Part shown: one piece after another, positions 25,655 through 35,458 of the stretch | Position numbering within the stretch: position 1 is the first letter of the stretch | Layout of the letters: every line of letters starts with the position of its first letter | Source of the DNA: Paenibacillus profundus | GTDB taxonomy: Bacteria; Bacillota; Bacilli; Paenibacillales; Paenibacillaceae | Length of the DNA: 51,398 nucleotides | Assembly: GCF_021369635.1 (NCBI RefSeq) | Contig: NZ_JAJNBZ010000039.1 | Location: forward strand, 1-51,398 | Reading direction: 5' to 3' | Notes under the pieces: model-generated | Told to the model about the DNA's origin: nothing | Seen by the model: only the letters and a program-made list of their open reading frames with translations | The model's database searches: none | Made by a program: the position numbers and the translations under genes

Positions 25655-26592
25655 TTCTTCTTGCCCCCTCGTTTCCGTTCATGCTTGACTTCATTCTCAT
25701 AGAACACCCATGCGGAAGAAGACTTGAAGATAAGCGCCGTCAACAGCAGGATGATGATGAACATGAACCAGGCGTTCGCACTGGCATATCCAAGCTTGTG
25801 ATGCTTGAACGCATTATTGTACACGAACAATCCGTAGAAGTACGTCGATTTCAACGGGCCGCCGTTCGTCAGCAGCAAGACGAGCGTTAATTGCTGCAAC
25901 GCGGATATCGTTGACGTTATCAAGTTAAAGAAAAGGGTCGGCGTAATGAGCGGAAGCGTAATGCTCGTAAATTGGCGGATGGAGCCCGCTCCGTCTATCG
26001 CTGCCGATTCATACAAATCCGGCGAGATGCCTTTAATATTTGTGTAGAAGATGAGCATCATCGTGCCGACGCCCCATGCGCTGGCAATGACGATCGTGAC
26101 GATGGCGCTGGCGGGATCGATCAGCCACTTTGGCCCTTCAATGCCGAGCAACGACAAGGCATAATTCAAAATGCCGTATTTGCTGTTGAAAATCCAGCCC
26201 CAAATAATCGATACGGCCACACCGGACACGACAGCGGGCAAATAAAAGATCGTCCGGAAAATTTTAACCCCTTTGACAGGCTGCGATATGAGCATCGCGA
26301 GAATCAACGAAGTGATTAAGCTCAGCGGCACATACAGGACCGCGAACTTCAGCGTGATAGCCAGCGACTTATAGAATTGGGGGTCATTCGTGAACATCTT
26401 CGTATAGTTTTCGAGTCCGACAAACTTGGGAGCAGACGTTACCGGCCAATCAAAAAAACTCATGACGAGCGAAAAAACTAACGGCCCGATCGTAAATAAC
26501 AATAAACCGACGATCCAAGGTGAAATAAACAAATACGGAGTCAATTTTCCTATTATGCGGACTCTTTTATGTCGAGCAACTGCCTGTTCCAT
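25651..26592 (-). CDS. Sugar ABC transporter permease, MalF type
   Basis: 313 residues with six membrane segments (LFISPWIVGLLLFTIGPLV at the N-terminus). The EAA loop reads DLYESAAIDGAGSIRQF followed by TLPLITPTL. It forms the CUT1 permease pair with the next gene and is separated from the binding-protein gene by a hairpin that probably reduces its expression relative to that gene. Confidence 0.9.
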   Translation of the reverse strand: MEQAVARHKRVRIIGKLTPYLFISPWIVGLLLFTIGPLVFSLVMSFFDWPVTSAPKFVGLENYTKMFTNDPQFYKSLAITLKFAVLYVPLSLITSLILAMLISQPVKGVKIFRTIFYLPAVVSGVAVSIIWGWIFNSKYGILNYALSLLGIEGPKWLIDPASAIVTIVIASAWGVGTMMLIFYTNIKGISPDLYESAAIDGAGSIRQFTSITLPLITPTLFFNLITSTISALQQLTLVLLLTNGGPLKSTYFYGLFVYNNAFKHHKLGYASANAWFMFIIILLLTALIFKSSSAWVFYENEVKHERKRGGKKK

Positions 26593-26627
26593 AGTGAACC
26601 TCCCGATAAGGATGGTATATTGAAGGA

Positions 26628-26651
26628 AAAAGGGGTGCGCACACCCCTTTT
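26628..26651 (-). terminator. Attenuator after the binding-protein gene
   Basis: A 10-bp stem AAAAGGGGTG/CACCCCTTTT with a 4-nt loop lies between the binding-protein stop and the MalF-type gene. Such a leaky terminator lets the binding protein be made in excess over the permeases. Confidence 0.7.
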
Positions 26652-26662
26652 ACCGCAACAAC

Positions 26663-27907
26663 TTATTGTGCCGCCTCATCTAGAGCAGCCTTCGGATCCG
26701 TCATCGTGCTCGGATTGAAGATTTGCTCGAACACGAGTCCCAGCCGATCTGAGATTTCACTCCAGTTCTCTACTTTATACGAGGCTGGCGTATAATCCTG
26801 GCTTTGCTCCAGCATGTTGTAGAACACTTGCTTCCGTTCATCCTGCTGCAGCTTCTCGCTCTCGACCACGCTCTTTAATACAGGCAGCTCGTAATCGATG
26901 CGCGCCTTGTTCGCTTCTTCGCTCGTCCAAAATTTGATGAACTCCCAAGCGGCTTCTTTCTTCTTTGAATCCTTCGACATCGAAATACCGGAGGAGGATA
27001 CGATGCTGACAGCGCTTCCATCGTGGAAAGCAGGCAGTTCGACAACGCCGAAGTTAATCCCGGCCTCTTTCAAGCTTCCGATTGACCAAGCTCCGTTACT
27101 GAACATGGCGACTTTACCGGATTTCATTTCGGTCGAGCCTGAACCTTCGGTCGTAATCGCATAGCCTTCTTTCAGCATGTTTTGGAACATCGTCAATACT
27201 TCAATCGATTTCTCGCTGTTGACGCTGCCTTGCAGATTACCTTCCTTATCGACGTAAGCGGTTCCATTTCCCCATAAAAACATTTCAAAATCGTACGGAT
27301 CCGGCTTACCCGAGAAGGCGAAGCCACTGATGCTCTCCTCCGGATTGTTCAGCTTCTTGGCCGATGCCTGAAGATCATCCCATGTCCAGCCGCCCTTCGG
27401 GTAAGGCACCCCAGCCTTGTCGAACAAGTCCTTGTTGTAGTAAATAACATGTGTCGTGTAGCCTACAGGCAAGCCTAAAATCTTCCCGTTGGCAGAGTTG
27501 TAATTCCACAGCGTTTCATAGTAATTGTTTTTGAACTCGGCGCCCTCTTTCCCGATATATTCATCAAGCGGCTCCAGAGCGTCCTTGTAGGTCGGGTAAT
27601 TCCACATGTACATCACATCTGGAGCGTCTTTGGCGCCCATTCCCGCCGCGATCTTCGTATCGTATTCGCTGCCGTATGCCTCCAGGCTGACGTTGATGTC
27701 AGGATGGGCTTCATTGAACTTGTCGATCAATTGCTGCTGGAGCGACAAATTCTCTTCCGAATCCCAAGTCGCGAAGCGAACGGTCACTTTCCCGGCCGAC
27801 TTGCCGTCTTGCGCTGGTTCCGCCGTTCCTCCTCCCCCGCATGCCGACAGAAATAAAGAAGCAAGAATGACAACAATGAACCATGACTTGCCTTTCGCCT
27901 TTTGCAT
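26663..27907 (-). CDS. Extracellular sugar-binding lipoprotein (ABC transporter)
   Basis: 414 residues. The lipoprotein signal ends in LFLSACGGGG, so the mature protein is anchored by its cysteine outside the membrane. It shows the family 1 solute-binding pattern (VRFATWDSEENLSLQQQLID, then FNEAHPDINVSLE; later GVPYPKGGWTWDDL and AAWEFIKFWTSEEANKARID). The ATG at 27907 follows AAGGGGTG; a GTG three codons upstream falls within that site. First gene of the leftward carbohydrate operon. Confidence 0.9.
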   Translation of the reverse strand: MQKAKGKSWFIVVILASLFLSACGGGGTAEPAQDGKSAGKVTVRFATWDSEENLSLQQQLIDKFNEAHPDINVSLEAYGSEYDTKIAAGMGAKDAPDVMYMWNYPTYKDALEPLDEYIGKEGAEFKNNYYETLWNYNSANGKILGLPVGYTTHVIYYNKDLFDKAGVPYPKGGWTWDDLQASAKKLNNPEESISGFAFSGKPDPYDFEMFLWGNGTAYVDKEGNLQGSVNSEKSIEVLTMFQNMLKEGYAITTEGSGSTEMKSGKVAMFSNGAWSIGSLKEAGINFGVVELPAFHDGSAVSIVSSSGISMSKDSKKKEAAWEFIKFWTSEEANKARIDYELPVLKSVVESEKLQQDERKQVFYNMLEQSQDYTPASYKVENWSEISDRLGLVFEQIFNPSTMTDPKAALDEAAQ

Positions 27908-28446
27908 GAAAAGCACCCCTTACTTGTATTTGATTGCCTAACTACATTCATGCCATATCAGGATGTTGAACAAGCTGCGGATTCTAGAGAAACATGCACT
28001 GTACAATAAAAAATCCAATTACTACGTGAGTTGATCTAGGAGGTTGTATGCAAGATGCTAGATAAGACCACACCATCTGATGTACAGGGCCAGTCGGAAT
28101 GGAGAAGATGTTGTTTCTCATTATATTTTTTACCATAGTAAAAAGTCAATATGTTTTACTTAAATAAATCGATTTAAAACACAATACCAGCTCTATTTTG
28201 CCCTTTATTTGCTAAAATCAGTTTATTTACCATCTTTATCACGGTTTTGTCTCTTTTTTTACTACAATAATCCTAGTTAAAACAAAATTTTTACTAAAGT
28301 ATTTCAGTCCTCACATTCCCTTTTCACAAGTAAAAAGTAAAACAAAACGAAAAACATTTCAAAGCATGTCTGTCTGCCTTCAACCATGGAAAAATCTATG
28401 ATAGGATATTTCTAGTTTGCGAAAAAAAGTGAGAGGAGCAGATAGA
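27908..28446. promoter_or_regulatory. AT-rich intergenic region with an operator-like palindrome
   Basis: About 540 nt between the divergent sugar operon and thyX, very AT-rich. TTTTTAC (28127-28133) and GTAAAAA (28138-28144) form a perfect palindrome with a 4-nt centre, and TTTAC/GTAAA motifs recur at several places up to 28335. They look like binding sites for a sugar-operon regulator, but none is encoded adjacent. No ORF is convincing here. Confidence 0.4.
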
Positions 28447-29136
28447 ATGAAAATCAATGTGCTTGATCGCGGCTACGTCCGGCTCGTGGATCATATGGGC
28501 AGCGACTTGTCGGTCGTGAACAGCGCCCGAGTGTCCTATGCGAAGCAATCCAAGGAGCTGTCCCCCAATGACACGAAGCTCATCCAATTTCTCGCTAGGG
28601 AGGGGCATACGTCCCCATTCCGCCACACAACCGTGCAATTGGAATTCTACGCGCCGCTCATGGTTGCCAGACAGCATTGGAAATATGTCGTCGGCAGTGA
28701 TCATACGATGGACGCTTGGAATGAAGCATCGCGCAGATACATAACGATCGACGTCGAGAACTATGTGCCACAGCCGCTGCAATGGCGCAGCAAGCCGGAG
28801 CATTCCAAGCAGGGCAGCGGTGAACCGATGCGGGAAGACATCGGACGCGAAGCGACGGAACGGCTGATGCGCCAAATCGAGCAAGGAATGAAGGACTATG
28901 AGTGGGCACTGGAGCAGGGCATCGCGCCGGAGCAAGCGCGTCTGCTCATTCCATCGGCATACGGTATGTACACCGCCTACTATTGGACCGCATCCTTGCA
29001 ATCGGTGAGCCACTTCTTGAATCAGCGGCTCGCGCACGATTCCCAGTACGAAATTCAGCAATACGCCCAGGCTGTCTATGATCTCGTGCAGCCCCTGTTC
29101 CCTGTCTCGCTTGGACAGCTTCTTCATACGCCTTAA
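28447..29136 (+). CDS. thyX: Flavin-dependent thymidylate synthase
   Basis: 229 residues. ThyX converts dUMP to dTMP with methylenetetrahydrofolate, FAD and NADPH. SARVSYAK, FLAREGHTSPFRH, and MVARQHWKYVVGSDHTMDAW followed by NEASRRY correspond to the family core. The usual RHRX7S signature is diverged to RQHWKYVVGSD, as in a subgroup I recall from Bacillales. The C-terminus TASLQSVSHFLNQRLAHDSQ, with the FAD- and dUMP-binding arginine, is well kept. The ATG follows GAGAGGAG. It is a single gene ending at a terminator. Confidence 0.85.
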   Translation: MKINVLDRGYVRLVDHMGSDLSVVNSARVSYAKQSKELSPNDTKLIQFLAREGHTSPFRHTTVQLEFYAPLMVARQHWKYVVGSDHTMDAWNEASRRYITIDVENYVPQPLQWRSKPEHSKQGSGEPMREDIGREATERLMRQIEQGMKDYEWALEQGIAPEQARLLIPSAYGMYTAYYWTASLQSVSHFLNQRLAHDSQYEIQQYAQAVYDLVQPLFPVSLGQLLHTP

Positions 29137-29166
29137 AAACGGGAATAACGTGAATACCTTTTTGAT

Positions 29167-29213
29167 AAAAATCGGTGCATCCGTTGCAAGATCAAACGGG
29201 GTGTGCCGATTTT
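29167..29213 (+). terminator. Terminator of thyX
   Basis: AAAATCGG/CCGATTTT outer stem and CCGTT/AACGG inner stem, then a T run. A related hairpin lies at 32851-32899, where the second copy of the acetyltransferase gene begins. Confidence 0.65.
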
Positions 29214-29336
29214 TTCGTTCATGCACACCAATCGATTTTTTCGCAGCACGTGAATTTTCCCCAACCATTTCTGACCCTAACCGTAATATCTTATAACTAC
29301 CGCCAAATAACGGCGCTTTAGTAAAGGAGCTTGGAC

Positions 29337-29930
29337 ATGAGCACGAAAAATCTGTTTCAGGAATTCCCCTTGCTGCAGACTGAGCGCTTGCGCCTCAGGC
29401 AAGTGACAGAACGGGATGCGCCGTCCATTCTTGAACTGTTCTCTGACCAAGAGGTCATCCGGTATGTTCCGCTGTCCCGCTTTACGACGACGGAACACGC
29501 GCTGCAGGAAATCGCATGGTATACGACCATTTTCCAAGAGCACACAGGACTTAGATGGGGCATCGAAATAAAGGATACGGGAAAGCTTATCGGAACGTGC
29601 GGCTTCCTAGACTACAAGCCGGATCATCGCCGGGCGGAGCTTGGCTACGACTTATCCCGCCCCTATTGGGGACACGGGATTATGCCAGAGGCCGCGCAAG
29701 CGGTCATCGACTTCGGCTTCGGCGTCATGGAGTTGAACAAAATTGCGGCCAGCATCGTTCCCGAAAATACCGCCTCAGGCAAGGTGCTGTCCAAGCTCGG
29801 ATTCCGGCAAGAAGGACTGTTGAGACAGCATGAGTTCGAGCATGGCTACTTCGTCGACCTTGCCATCTACGCCATACTGCGCGAAGAGTACGAGGTTCAT
29901 GAACGAGAACGGAGTTCTCGTCATGCATGA
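29337..29930 (+). CDS. GNAT acetyltransferase, RimJ/RimL type
   Basis: 197 residues. TERLRLRQVTERDAPSILEL at the N-terminus, GTCGFLDYKPDHRRAELGYD and YWGHGIMPEAAQAVIDFGF (acetyl-CoA loop) and NTASGKVLSKLGFRQEGLLR at the end define the RimJ/RimL group that acetylates protein N-termini or small molecules. The ATG has AAAGGAG 7 nt upstream. It overlaps the nucleotidyltransferase gene by 8 nt, so the two are coupled. An internally deleted copy is at 33032-33217. Confidence 0.85.
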   Translation: MSTKNLFQEFPLLQTERLRLRQVTERDAPSILELFSDQEVIRYVPLSRFTTTEHALQEIAWYTTIFQEHTGLRWGIEIKDTGKLIGTCGFLDYKPDHRRAELGYDLSRPYWGHGIMPEAAQAVIDFGFGVMELNKIAASIVPENTASGKVLSKLGFRQEGLLRQHEFEHGYFVDLAIYAILREEYEVHERERSSRHA

Positions 29931-30711
29931 CCGCATCCCACCATCCATCCACCCGCTGCTGCTGCAATATGCCGAACTGCTGCAGATCGAGCTGCCCGAT
30001 GCATTCCACGGCGTGCACCTGTACGGTTCGATTGCGCTCGGGGCCTATGACGATCAGAAAAGCGATATCGACTTCGTCACGACCATCAATCGAAGCTTGA
30101 CCGCTGACGAGCTGTCGCGCCTGAAGAATGTTCACCGACGTCTTCTGCGCTCGTCCCCGTTAGCCAAACGAATGGACGGGATGTACATTCGTCTGGAGGA
30201 TGTGGGCAAAGTCAATGGCGAATTGCAGCCATACCCTTGCTGCGCCAGTGGAACGTTCAAGCCATCCGCTTATTGGGATGTGAACCATATTACGTGGTGG
30301 ACATTGAAGCATCACGCCATTCCCGTAGCCGGCCGGGAACTGCAGCCTTTGATACGGACGGACTGGCGCGACGTATCGGATACGCTGAAATATAACATCG
30401 AGGACTACTGGGCACAGAAGGCGGAGAAGCGGCTCTGCTTTTTGCTCGACGAATGGGTGGAAAGCGCGGTGCTCACCCTGTGCCGGATCGAATATACGCT
30501 GCAGGAACAACATATCATTTCCAAGACTGGCGCCGGAGAGCATGCCCTTGCCGTCCTGCCGGAGCAATGGCATCCTCAGGTGCATGAAGCGCTGCGCATC
30601 CGCACTGGCAGCGGCATCCCGGCTTTTTCCTCCCGCTTAAGGCGGGCCGCGGCGATCCAGCACTTCCTGAAGGAACGAATCCGCTTCTGCCAAGAGCATT
30701 ATTTTTCGTAA
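29923..30711 (+). CDS. ANT-like nucleotidyltransferase (aadA-type aminoglycoside adenylyltransferase family)
   Basis: 262 residues. HLYGSIALGAYDDQKSDIDF carries the GS...DxD nucleotidyltransferase signature that binds metal-ATP. The C-terminal helical half (ALTLCRIEYTL-like region, here SAVLTLCRIEYTLQEQ) matches AadA-type proteins. The start ATGCATGA overlaps the previous stop and has GGAG 8 nt upstream. Whether it modifies aminoglycosides is not shown; many chromosomal members have unknown substrates. Confidence 0.7.
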   Translation: MHDRIPPSIHPLLLQYAELLQIELPDAFHGVHLYGSIALGAYDDQKSDIDFVTTINRSLTADELSRLKNVHRRLLRSSPLAKRMDGMYIRLEDVGKVNGELQPYPCCASGTFKPSAYWDVNHITWWTLKHHAIPVAGRELQPLIRTDWRDVSDTLKYNIEDYWAQKAEKRLCFLLDEWVESAVLTLCRIEYTLQEQHIISKTGAGEHALAVLPEQWHPQVHEALRIRTGSGIPAFSSRLRRAAAIQHFLKERIRFCQEHYFS

Positions 30712-30834
30712 CCGAAGGCAGGGCAAAGACAGGCTATCCTGAATACACTGTCATTTTTTTCATGAATATGCCAGGCCAATAAAGGGTGTATACTTGTATT
30801 CGAATATATGTACATATAGATATGGGTTAACTAG

Positions 30835-31358
30835 ATGAAGAAAAAAGTCATATCCGCGGCGCTCGCCGCCGTGCTTGCCGATGTCCGTCATGGCGCAGGA
30901 GCAAGCTGCGCCATGGTACAAGAGCGGAGTCAATGCGCTCATATCGAAAGGGATTATCGCTGAAAATGCGGATGTTACGGCAACCGTCTCAGTCGGCGAC
31001 TTCGTCCGTTATTCCGTAACGGATCTCACTTACCAGCATGGCATCGATCCGATGAAGGCTGCCATGGGAGAGGGCTGGATCGCCGATGGAGAATTCGTAT
31101 CGACGGACGCGCCGATCAAGCGCGGCGAGCTCGCCCGTATCCTGGTGCGTGCTCTCGGCCAAGAGCAAGGCGAGATGAGCTTGGCTGAATACCGGAGCGC
31201 GCGAAAGCGCTCGGCCTGATGAAAGGCTTCCCGGACGGCAAGCTGCACGAACAGGAGACGGCGACATCCGTGAAGCCGCTTCGGCTCTGGATCATTACAA
31301 GCAGCTCAGCCTGTCCAAGATCGACAATAAAGGGATGCCGCAGATTTCCGTAGAAGAA
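30835..31358 (+). pseudogene. Truncated copy of the S9 peptidase N-terminal region
   Basis: A diverged copy of about the first 180 codons of the peptidase at 41511, with a similar upstream region (from about 30760). An 11-nt loss after AALAAVL and further indels near 31190 and 31260 break the frame. Homology ends after QISVE, just where the beta-propeller of the full gene begins. Confidence 0.85.
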
Positions 31359-31411
31359 CGCGAAAGATTAAGAGCTTTCAGACTGTCAAAAGGCTAGAAA
31401 GGTTTGATGAT

Positions 31412-32757
31412 ATGAAAAGAAAAATAATAGCAAGTATACTAATTTTTACCCTACTATATCCCTGTTCGCTTGCGGATCGAAACAAGATGGTATATCAGGT
31501 GAAAGTAAAGATAGTTCCACGACAATGTCAAGCGACACTTTATATCGGGATATGATCCTTACAAAAGAACAGATGCTGGAAGATTATGATGCGATGTGGG
31601 AGAGTTTTGAGGAAAACTATCCTTTTTATGGAGTGCTTGACCGGCTGTATGTCTTAAATAATATGGAGCCTGACTATTACAAGGCTACCAAAACAAAATA
31701 CCGCAAGCAGATTGAAAATATGGAACTTGAAGGCGATAAGGCTATGTTTGAGTTTGCCAATATTATTGCAATTTCTGTGAATGATGTGTACGGCACGGTT
31801 GGGCATGTGAGCATTGTAAACCCTAACATGTTGCGTTCATTGGAAGTATACAAAGAGCATGTAAATGAAAGTCCGGAAGTGCAGCCATGGGTCGATGTGA
31901 TAGAAGATCCGCAAGTAATCGCTTTTTATGAGTATCTCGATTATTTGCTGGGACTCCAACAAGCAGATAAAGGAGGAAGTGCTCCTACCCCTGAGGAGAT
32001 AAACGCGCAGCAGGAAGAAGAACTCAACAAAATGAAAGCGACAAATCTTACGATGAAAATACTGGAAAAAGGAAAAATAGCGTATATCAATGTTGAATCC
32101 TTTGATGATGTATTCATTGAAGGCGATATGCCTAAAATACGTGCATTTTTAGAAGAAGTCAAGGATTACGAGCATTTGATTATAGATATTCAAAATAACG
32201 GTGGCGGCAATACCACGTACTGGGAAGAGGCATTTGTCCGTCCAAATATTTCCGAACCTGCCACCACATCTCTTGTAAGGCTTATGAAAAATACCGAATT
32301 GACCCAAAGATTTTATGGCGTTGATTATAAAGGCTCTGCTCTAACCACAAAAGATGTGAAAAACGACCCTAATTTTACATCTCTTCACAAAGAGGATTTA
32401 GAAGATTTGACATTGGTAAGAGAGATTTCATATACCCTAGAGCCTAAATTCAGCGAAAAATTGTTTAAAGGTGAAATATCGGTGCTAGTTGGCCCTGCGG
32501 TGTATTCCTCTGCCGAATCATTTGCGGTATTTTGTAAATCAACACATTTTGCTACATTAGTAGGTAAAACAACAGGTGGTTCTAACAGTGGCGGTCCTAT
32601 TCTGTTTGAACTGCCAATTAGTCACCTCTTAATACAGTTTGATGTGGAGTATGGCCTCAATCCAGACGGAAGCTCTAGTCAAGAAGTGGGCACTACGCCG
32701 GATATTGAATCGGAAGATGCTTTAAAAACTGTGCTTGATTTGATCGGCAAACATTAA
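31412..32757 (+). pseudogene. S41-family peptidase lipoprotein with frameshifted signal peptide
   Basis: The ATG at 31412 (AAAGG upstream) begins MKRKIIASILIFTLL, then the frame goes off. Shifting after about 16 codons gives LFACGSKQDGISG, a lipobox, and then a continuous frame to 32757. Removing two nucleotides near 31455 would restore a lipoprotein of about 448 residues. The C-terminal half is an S41 peptidase: LIIDIQNNGGGNTTYWEEA and VYSSAESFAVFCK with the catalytic serine, then VGKTTGGSNSGGP. The enzyme part (410 residues from the ATG at 31525) is intact and could be made without export. More AT-rich than its neighbours. Confidence 0.7.
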
Positions 32758-32785
32758 AAGATATATAAAATAGCGAGAGAACCCA

Positions 32786-32825
32786 CATAAAGCAAGGCTG
32801 TTTTTTGAGCCTTGCTTTATGTTTT
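32786..32825 (+). terminator. Terminator of the S41 gene
   Basis: A perfect 14-bp stem CATAAAGCAAGGCT and complement, 8-nt loop, then TTTTGC. Confidence 0.85.
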
Positions 32826-32850
32826 GCACAATCTCTTAACCTTAGAAACG

Positions 32851-32899
32851 AAAAAAGTCGGCCCCCGTTTCAAGCATGAACGCGGTGTGCCGATTTTTT
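32851..32899 (+). terminator. Second copy of the thyX-type terminator
   Basis: AAAAAAGTCGGC...GCCGATTTTTTT with an inner CGTT/AACG pairing. It resembles the hairpin at 29167-29213 and marks the left part of the duplicated module. Confidence 0.55.
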
Positions 32900-33031
32900 T
32901 GCTCGCAGGCAGCGGCCGTGTTGCGCAACAAGGGACATTTCTCAACCTTTTTTTGCCCCCGCCCGTAATATCCTTATAACAAACTTATTTCGTTCAAATT
33001 TCCACCTAAGGCTATGAAAAGGAGCTTGCGC

Positions 33032-33217
33032 ATGAGCACAACACAACTGTTTCAGGAATTCCCCCTGCTGAAGACTGAGCGCTTGCGTCTTAGACAAGAA
33101 GGACTGCTCCGGCAGCATGAGTTCGAGCACGGCCAATACATCGATCTCGCCGTCTTCGCCCTGCTGCGCCAAGAATATGCTAGCCGGGAACAAGAAGGGA
33201 GCTCTCGCCATGAATGA
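33032..33217 (+). pseudogene. Internally deleted copy of the GNAT gene
   Basis: 61 codons: the N-terminus (LFQEFPLLKTERLRLRQ) is fused in frame to the C-terminus (EGLLRQHEFEHGQYIDLAVF) of the acetyltransferase at 29337. The loss removes the catalytic and acetyl-CoA domains. Both joined sites in the full gene encode RQ followed by different residues, so a short-homology deletion is likely. Still preceded by AAAAGGAG. Confidence 0.85.
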
Positions 33218-33232
33218 CCGCATACCTCCAAG
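33210..33232 (+). pseudogene. Start remnant of the nucleotidyltransferase copy
   Basis: ATGAATGACCGCATACC, overlapping the GNAT remnant stop as in the full module, matches the first codons at 29923 (MHDRIPP against MNDRIPP). Similarity then stops, which marks one edge of the lanthipeptide region. Confidence 0.6.
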
Positions 33233-33277
33233 GAGCAATAGAACTCGTAAAGTGATATGGAATCGCGTGAGATAAGT

Positions 33278-35458
33278 TCATTGCGGTTCCAAGATTCTAC
33301 CGGCGAACGCCGTTTCGAACTCGTTATGGCTCCCATTTTGATTGATCAAGTATAGATTGGCATAACACCCGTTCCGACTCAACAAGGTTTTGTGATCGCC
33401 TTCTTCTGCGATTTCGCCATCCGCCAGCACGAATATTCGGTCTGCGCCTACGATTGTGCTCAATCGGTGAGCAATAATAATTCGAGTGCAGGATAGCCGA
33501 GAAATGTGATTGTCCACGATTTTCTCCGAAATATTGTCTAACGCGCTGGTCGCTTCATCCAAGATCAAAATGGACTTTTTGCCTATCAAAGCTCTGGCCA
33601 GCAGCAACCGTTGACGTTGCCCTTCGGAGAAATTCGTTCCTTTTTCCGAAACGATCGTGTCAAATTGCAGGGGCAGTCTCATGATATCTTCATAGATGTA
33701 AGCTTGTTTGCAAGCTTCAACAACATCCTGTTTGCTAATATGCTCTTGCATCATGCTGACATTTTCATAAATGGTCCGGTTGAATAATTTAGATTCCTGC
33801 ATGACAGCCCCTATTTGTTGGCGCAGAAGCGTCAGATTGCAATCATCAATCAAGATGCCATCGTACCGGATCTCTCCTTCAGCGGGCGCATAAAATCCGA
33901 GAATTAATTTCGCCAACGTGCTCTTCCCGGAGCCGGAAGCTCCGACTATCGCAACGGTCTCGCCTGGATTTATCGTCAAGGACACCTTCTTAATGACTTC
34001 GGCGCCATAGCGGTTATATTTGAAGCTGACGTCCTTCAACTCAATTTTGCCTTGTAAACAGTTGTCCGCTCCCTCATTGCATGGCTCCTGTTTTGTTCTA
34101 ACGACATCCAAAATTCGTTGCAAATAAGATTTGGTTACAATAATTTCGGAATAGCTGCCGCTCAGCGACACAATTGGATGAATAAAAGAGGCTGATATCG
34201 TGCTGAAGGCGATTAATGTTCCGATCGTAATTTGGTTATTGAGCACATACAGACTGCCTAACCACAGCATGAATAAGGGAACGACAAATTGAATTGCGCT
34301 TGTAACCGCTTGAAAGGCGCTGCTCCATACGTTTAGCTTTTCTGTGCTCTTTAGCTGCGCCTTGAACTTTTCCCGCCAAATATCCAACATTTTTTGTTCC
34401 AAACCCAACATTTTAATGTCGGAAATGCCTTGGATGCTATCAGATAGAACGGACTGCACGCCTACTTGGTCCGTGATTGTCTTGTCAGACAACCTGCGAA
34501 TGATGGCCGTATTCAACATCAACATGATGACGATGACCGCAGCTATCGCCAGCAAAGTCAAGCTCAACGGCACGGAATAGGTGAACATCAACGCGGTATA
34601 GGTAAACACCAACAGGGTATCAATGAATAAAGACACTGCTGTCGAGGATAAGATCTGACGAATATGTATATTGGAGTTTGCTCTAAAAAGAATATCCCCG
34701 CTCGAACGATTCTCAAAAAATACAAACGGTAGCTTAAATAGCGTGCTCATGAATCTGGTCATAATGAGCGAGTCTAGATTCGTCTGAAATCTGGAAATCA
34801 GCCACCCGCGCACGACGGAAAAGATAAGGAAGGACAGAAACAGCACGAAAATGAGCACGCCTGTGACCGATAAATAATCCCCGTTGCCGTTCCCTAGCAC
34901 TTCATCCGTATACCCTTTGGTTATCATCGGTATGGCCACGGCAAAAAGTTGCAGCAATACGGTGATGAAAAGAATGGACGACAGCATTTTTTTCTCTTTC
35001 TTTATATCTTGGTAAAACAAATTTGATTTCGTTTTTTTCTTCGTTTTAAAGGTCTTGTCCGGCTCCAAATACAACACGCTTCCGGAGAAGTGGTCCGCGA
35101 ATTGTTCTTGCCGCAGCTTTTTTCTTCCAAAAGCGGGATCGAGAATGTAAAATGTGCCGTTCTTTATTTTTTCCAATACAACGAAGTGATTGTTCTCCCA
35201 ATGGAGTATGGATGGCCATTTCATGCTTTTCACATCTTCGGCGCTAGCTTTATAAGCAGCGGCTTTCATATGCTTGTGCTTCGCTATCGCAAATAAATGA
35301 TAAAAAGAATATCCATCGTTTGACGAACCGATTTCGTCCCTCAGCTCCGATAAACTGATATCGTATTTATAATATTTTAAAATCATGGTCAAGCAAGCCA
35401 ACCCGCATTCCCGATATTCCATCTGCTCAACATAAGGGACTTTTTTTGAAAATGACAT
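33278..35458 (-). CDS. Peptidase-containing ABC exporter (LanT/CylB-like)
   Basis: 726 residues from the ATG at 35458. The N-terminal C39 peptidase has C18 (YRECGLACL), H91 (NNHFVVLE) and D107 (YILDPAFG); it cuts leader peptides after a double-glycine-type site. Six membrane helices follow (about 165-430), then an ATPase with Walker A GASGSGKST near 504, signature FSEGQRQRL near 607 and Walker B ILILDEATSAL. It exports and trims the two lanthipeptide precursors encoded divergently. The start is uncertain: GGAGG is 14 nt before this ATG, while the ATG at 35485 has no ribosome site. Confidence 0.9.
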   Translation of the reverse strand: MSFSKKVPYVEQMEYRECGLACLTMILKYYKYDISLSELRDEIGSSNDGYSFYHLFAIAKHKHMKAAAYKASAEDVKSMKWPSILHWENNHFVVLEKIKNGTFYILDPAFGRKKLRQEQFADHFSGSVLYLEPDKTFKTKKKTKSNLFYQDIKKEKKMLSSILFITVLLQLFAVAIPMITKGYTDEVLGNGNGDYLSVTGVLIFVLFLSFLIFSVVRGWLISRFQTNLDSLIMTRFMSTLFKLPFVFFENRSSGDILFRANSNIHIRQILSSTAVSLFIDTLLVFTYTALMFTYSVPLSLTLLAIAAVIVIMLMLNTAIIRRLSDKTITDQVGVQSVLSDSIQGISDIKMLGLEQKMLDIWREKFKAQLKSTEKLNVWSSAFQAVTSAIQFVVPLFMLWLGSLYVLNNQITIGTLIAFSTISASFIHPIVSLSGSYSEIIVTKSYLQRILDVVRTKQEPCNEGADNCLQGKIELKDVSFKYNRYGAEVIKKVSLTINPGETVAIVGASGSGKSTLAKLILGFYAPAEGEIRYDGILIDDCNLTLLRQQIGAVMQESKLFNRTIYENVSMMQEHISKQDVVEACKQAYIYEDIMRLPLQFDTIVSEKGTNFSEGQRQRLLLARALIGKKSILILDEATSALDNISEKIVDNHISRLSCTRIIIAHRLSTIVGADRIFVLADGEIAEEGDHKTLLSRNGCYANLYLINQNGSHNEFETAFAGRILEPQ

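Noticed and set aside
28396..29268. 290-codon minus-strand frame opposite thyX
   Set aside because: It is the complement of a well-conserved ThyX gene and of the GNAT leader; its composition (many His, Arg, Leu) is typical of antisense shadow frames.
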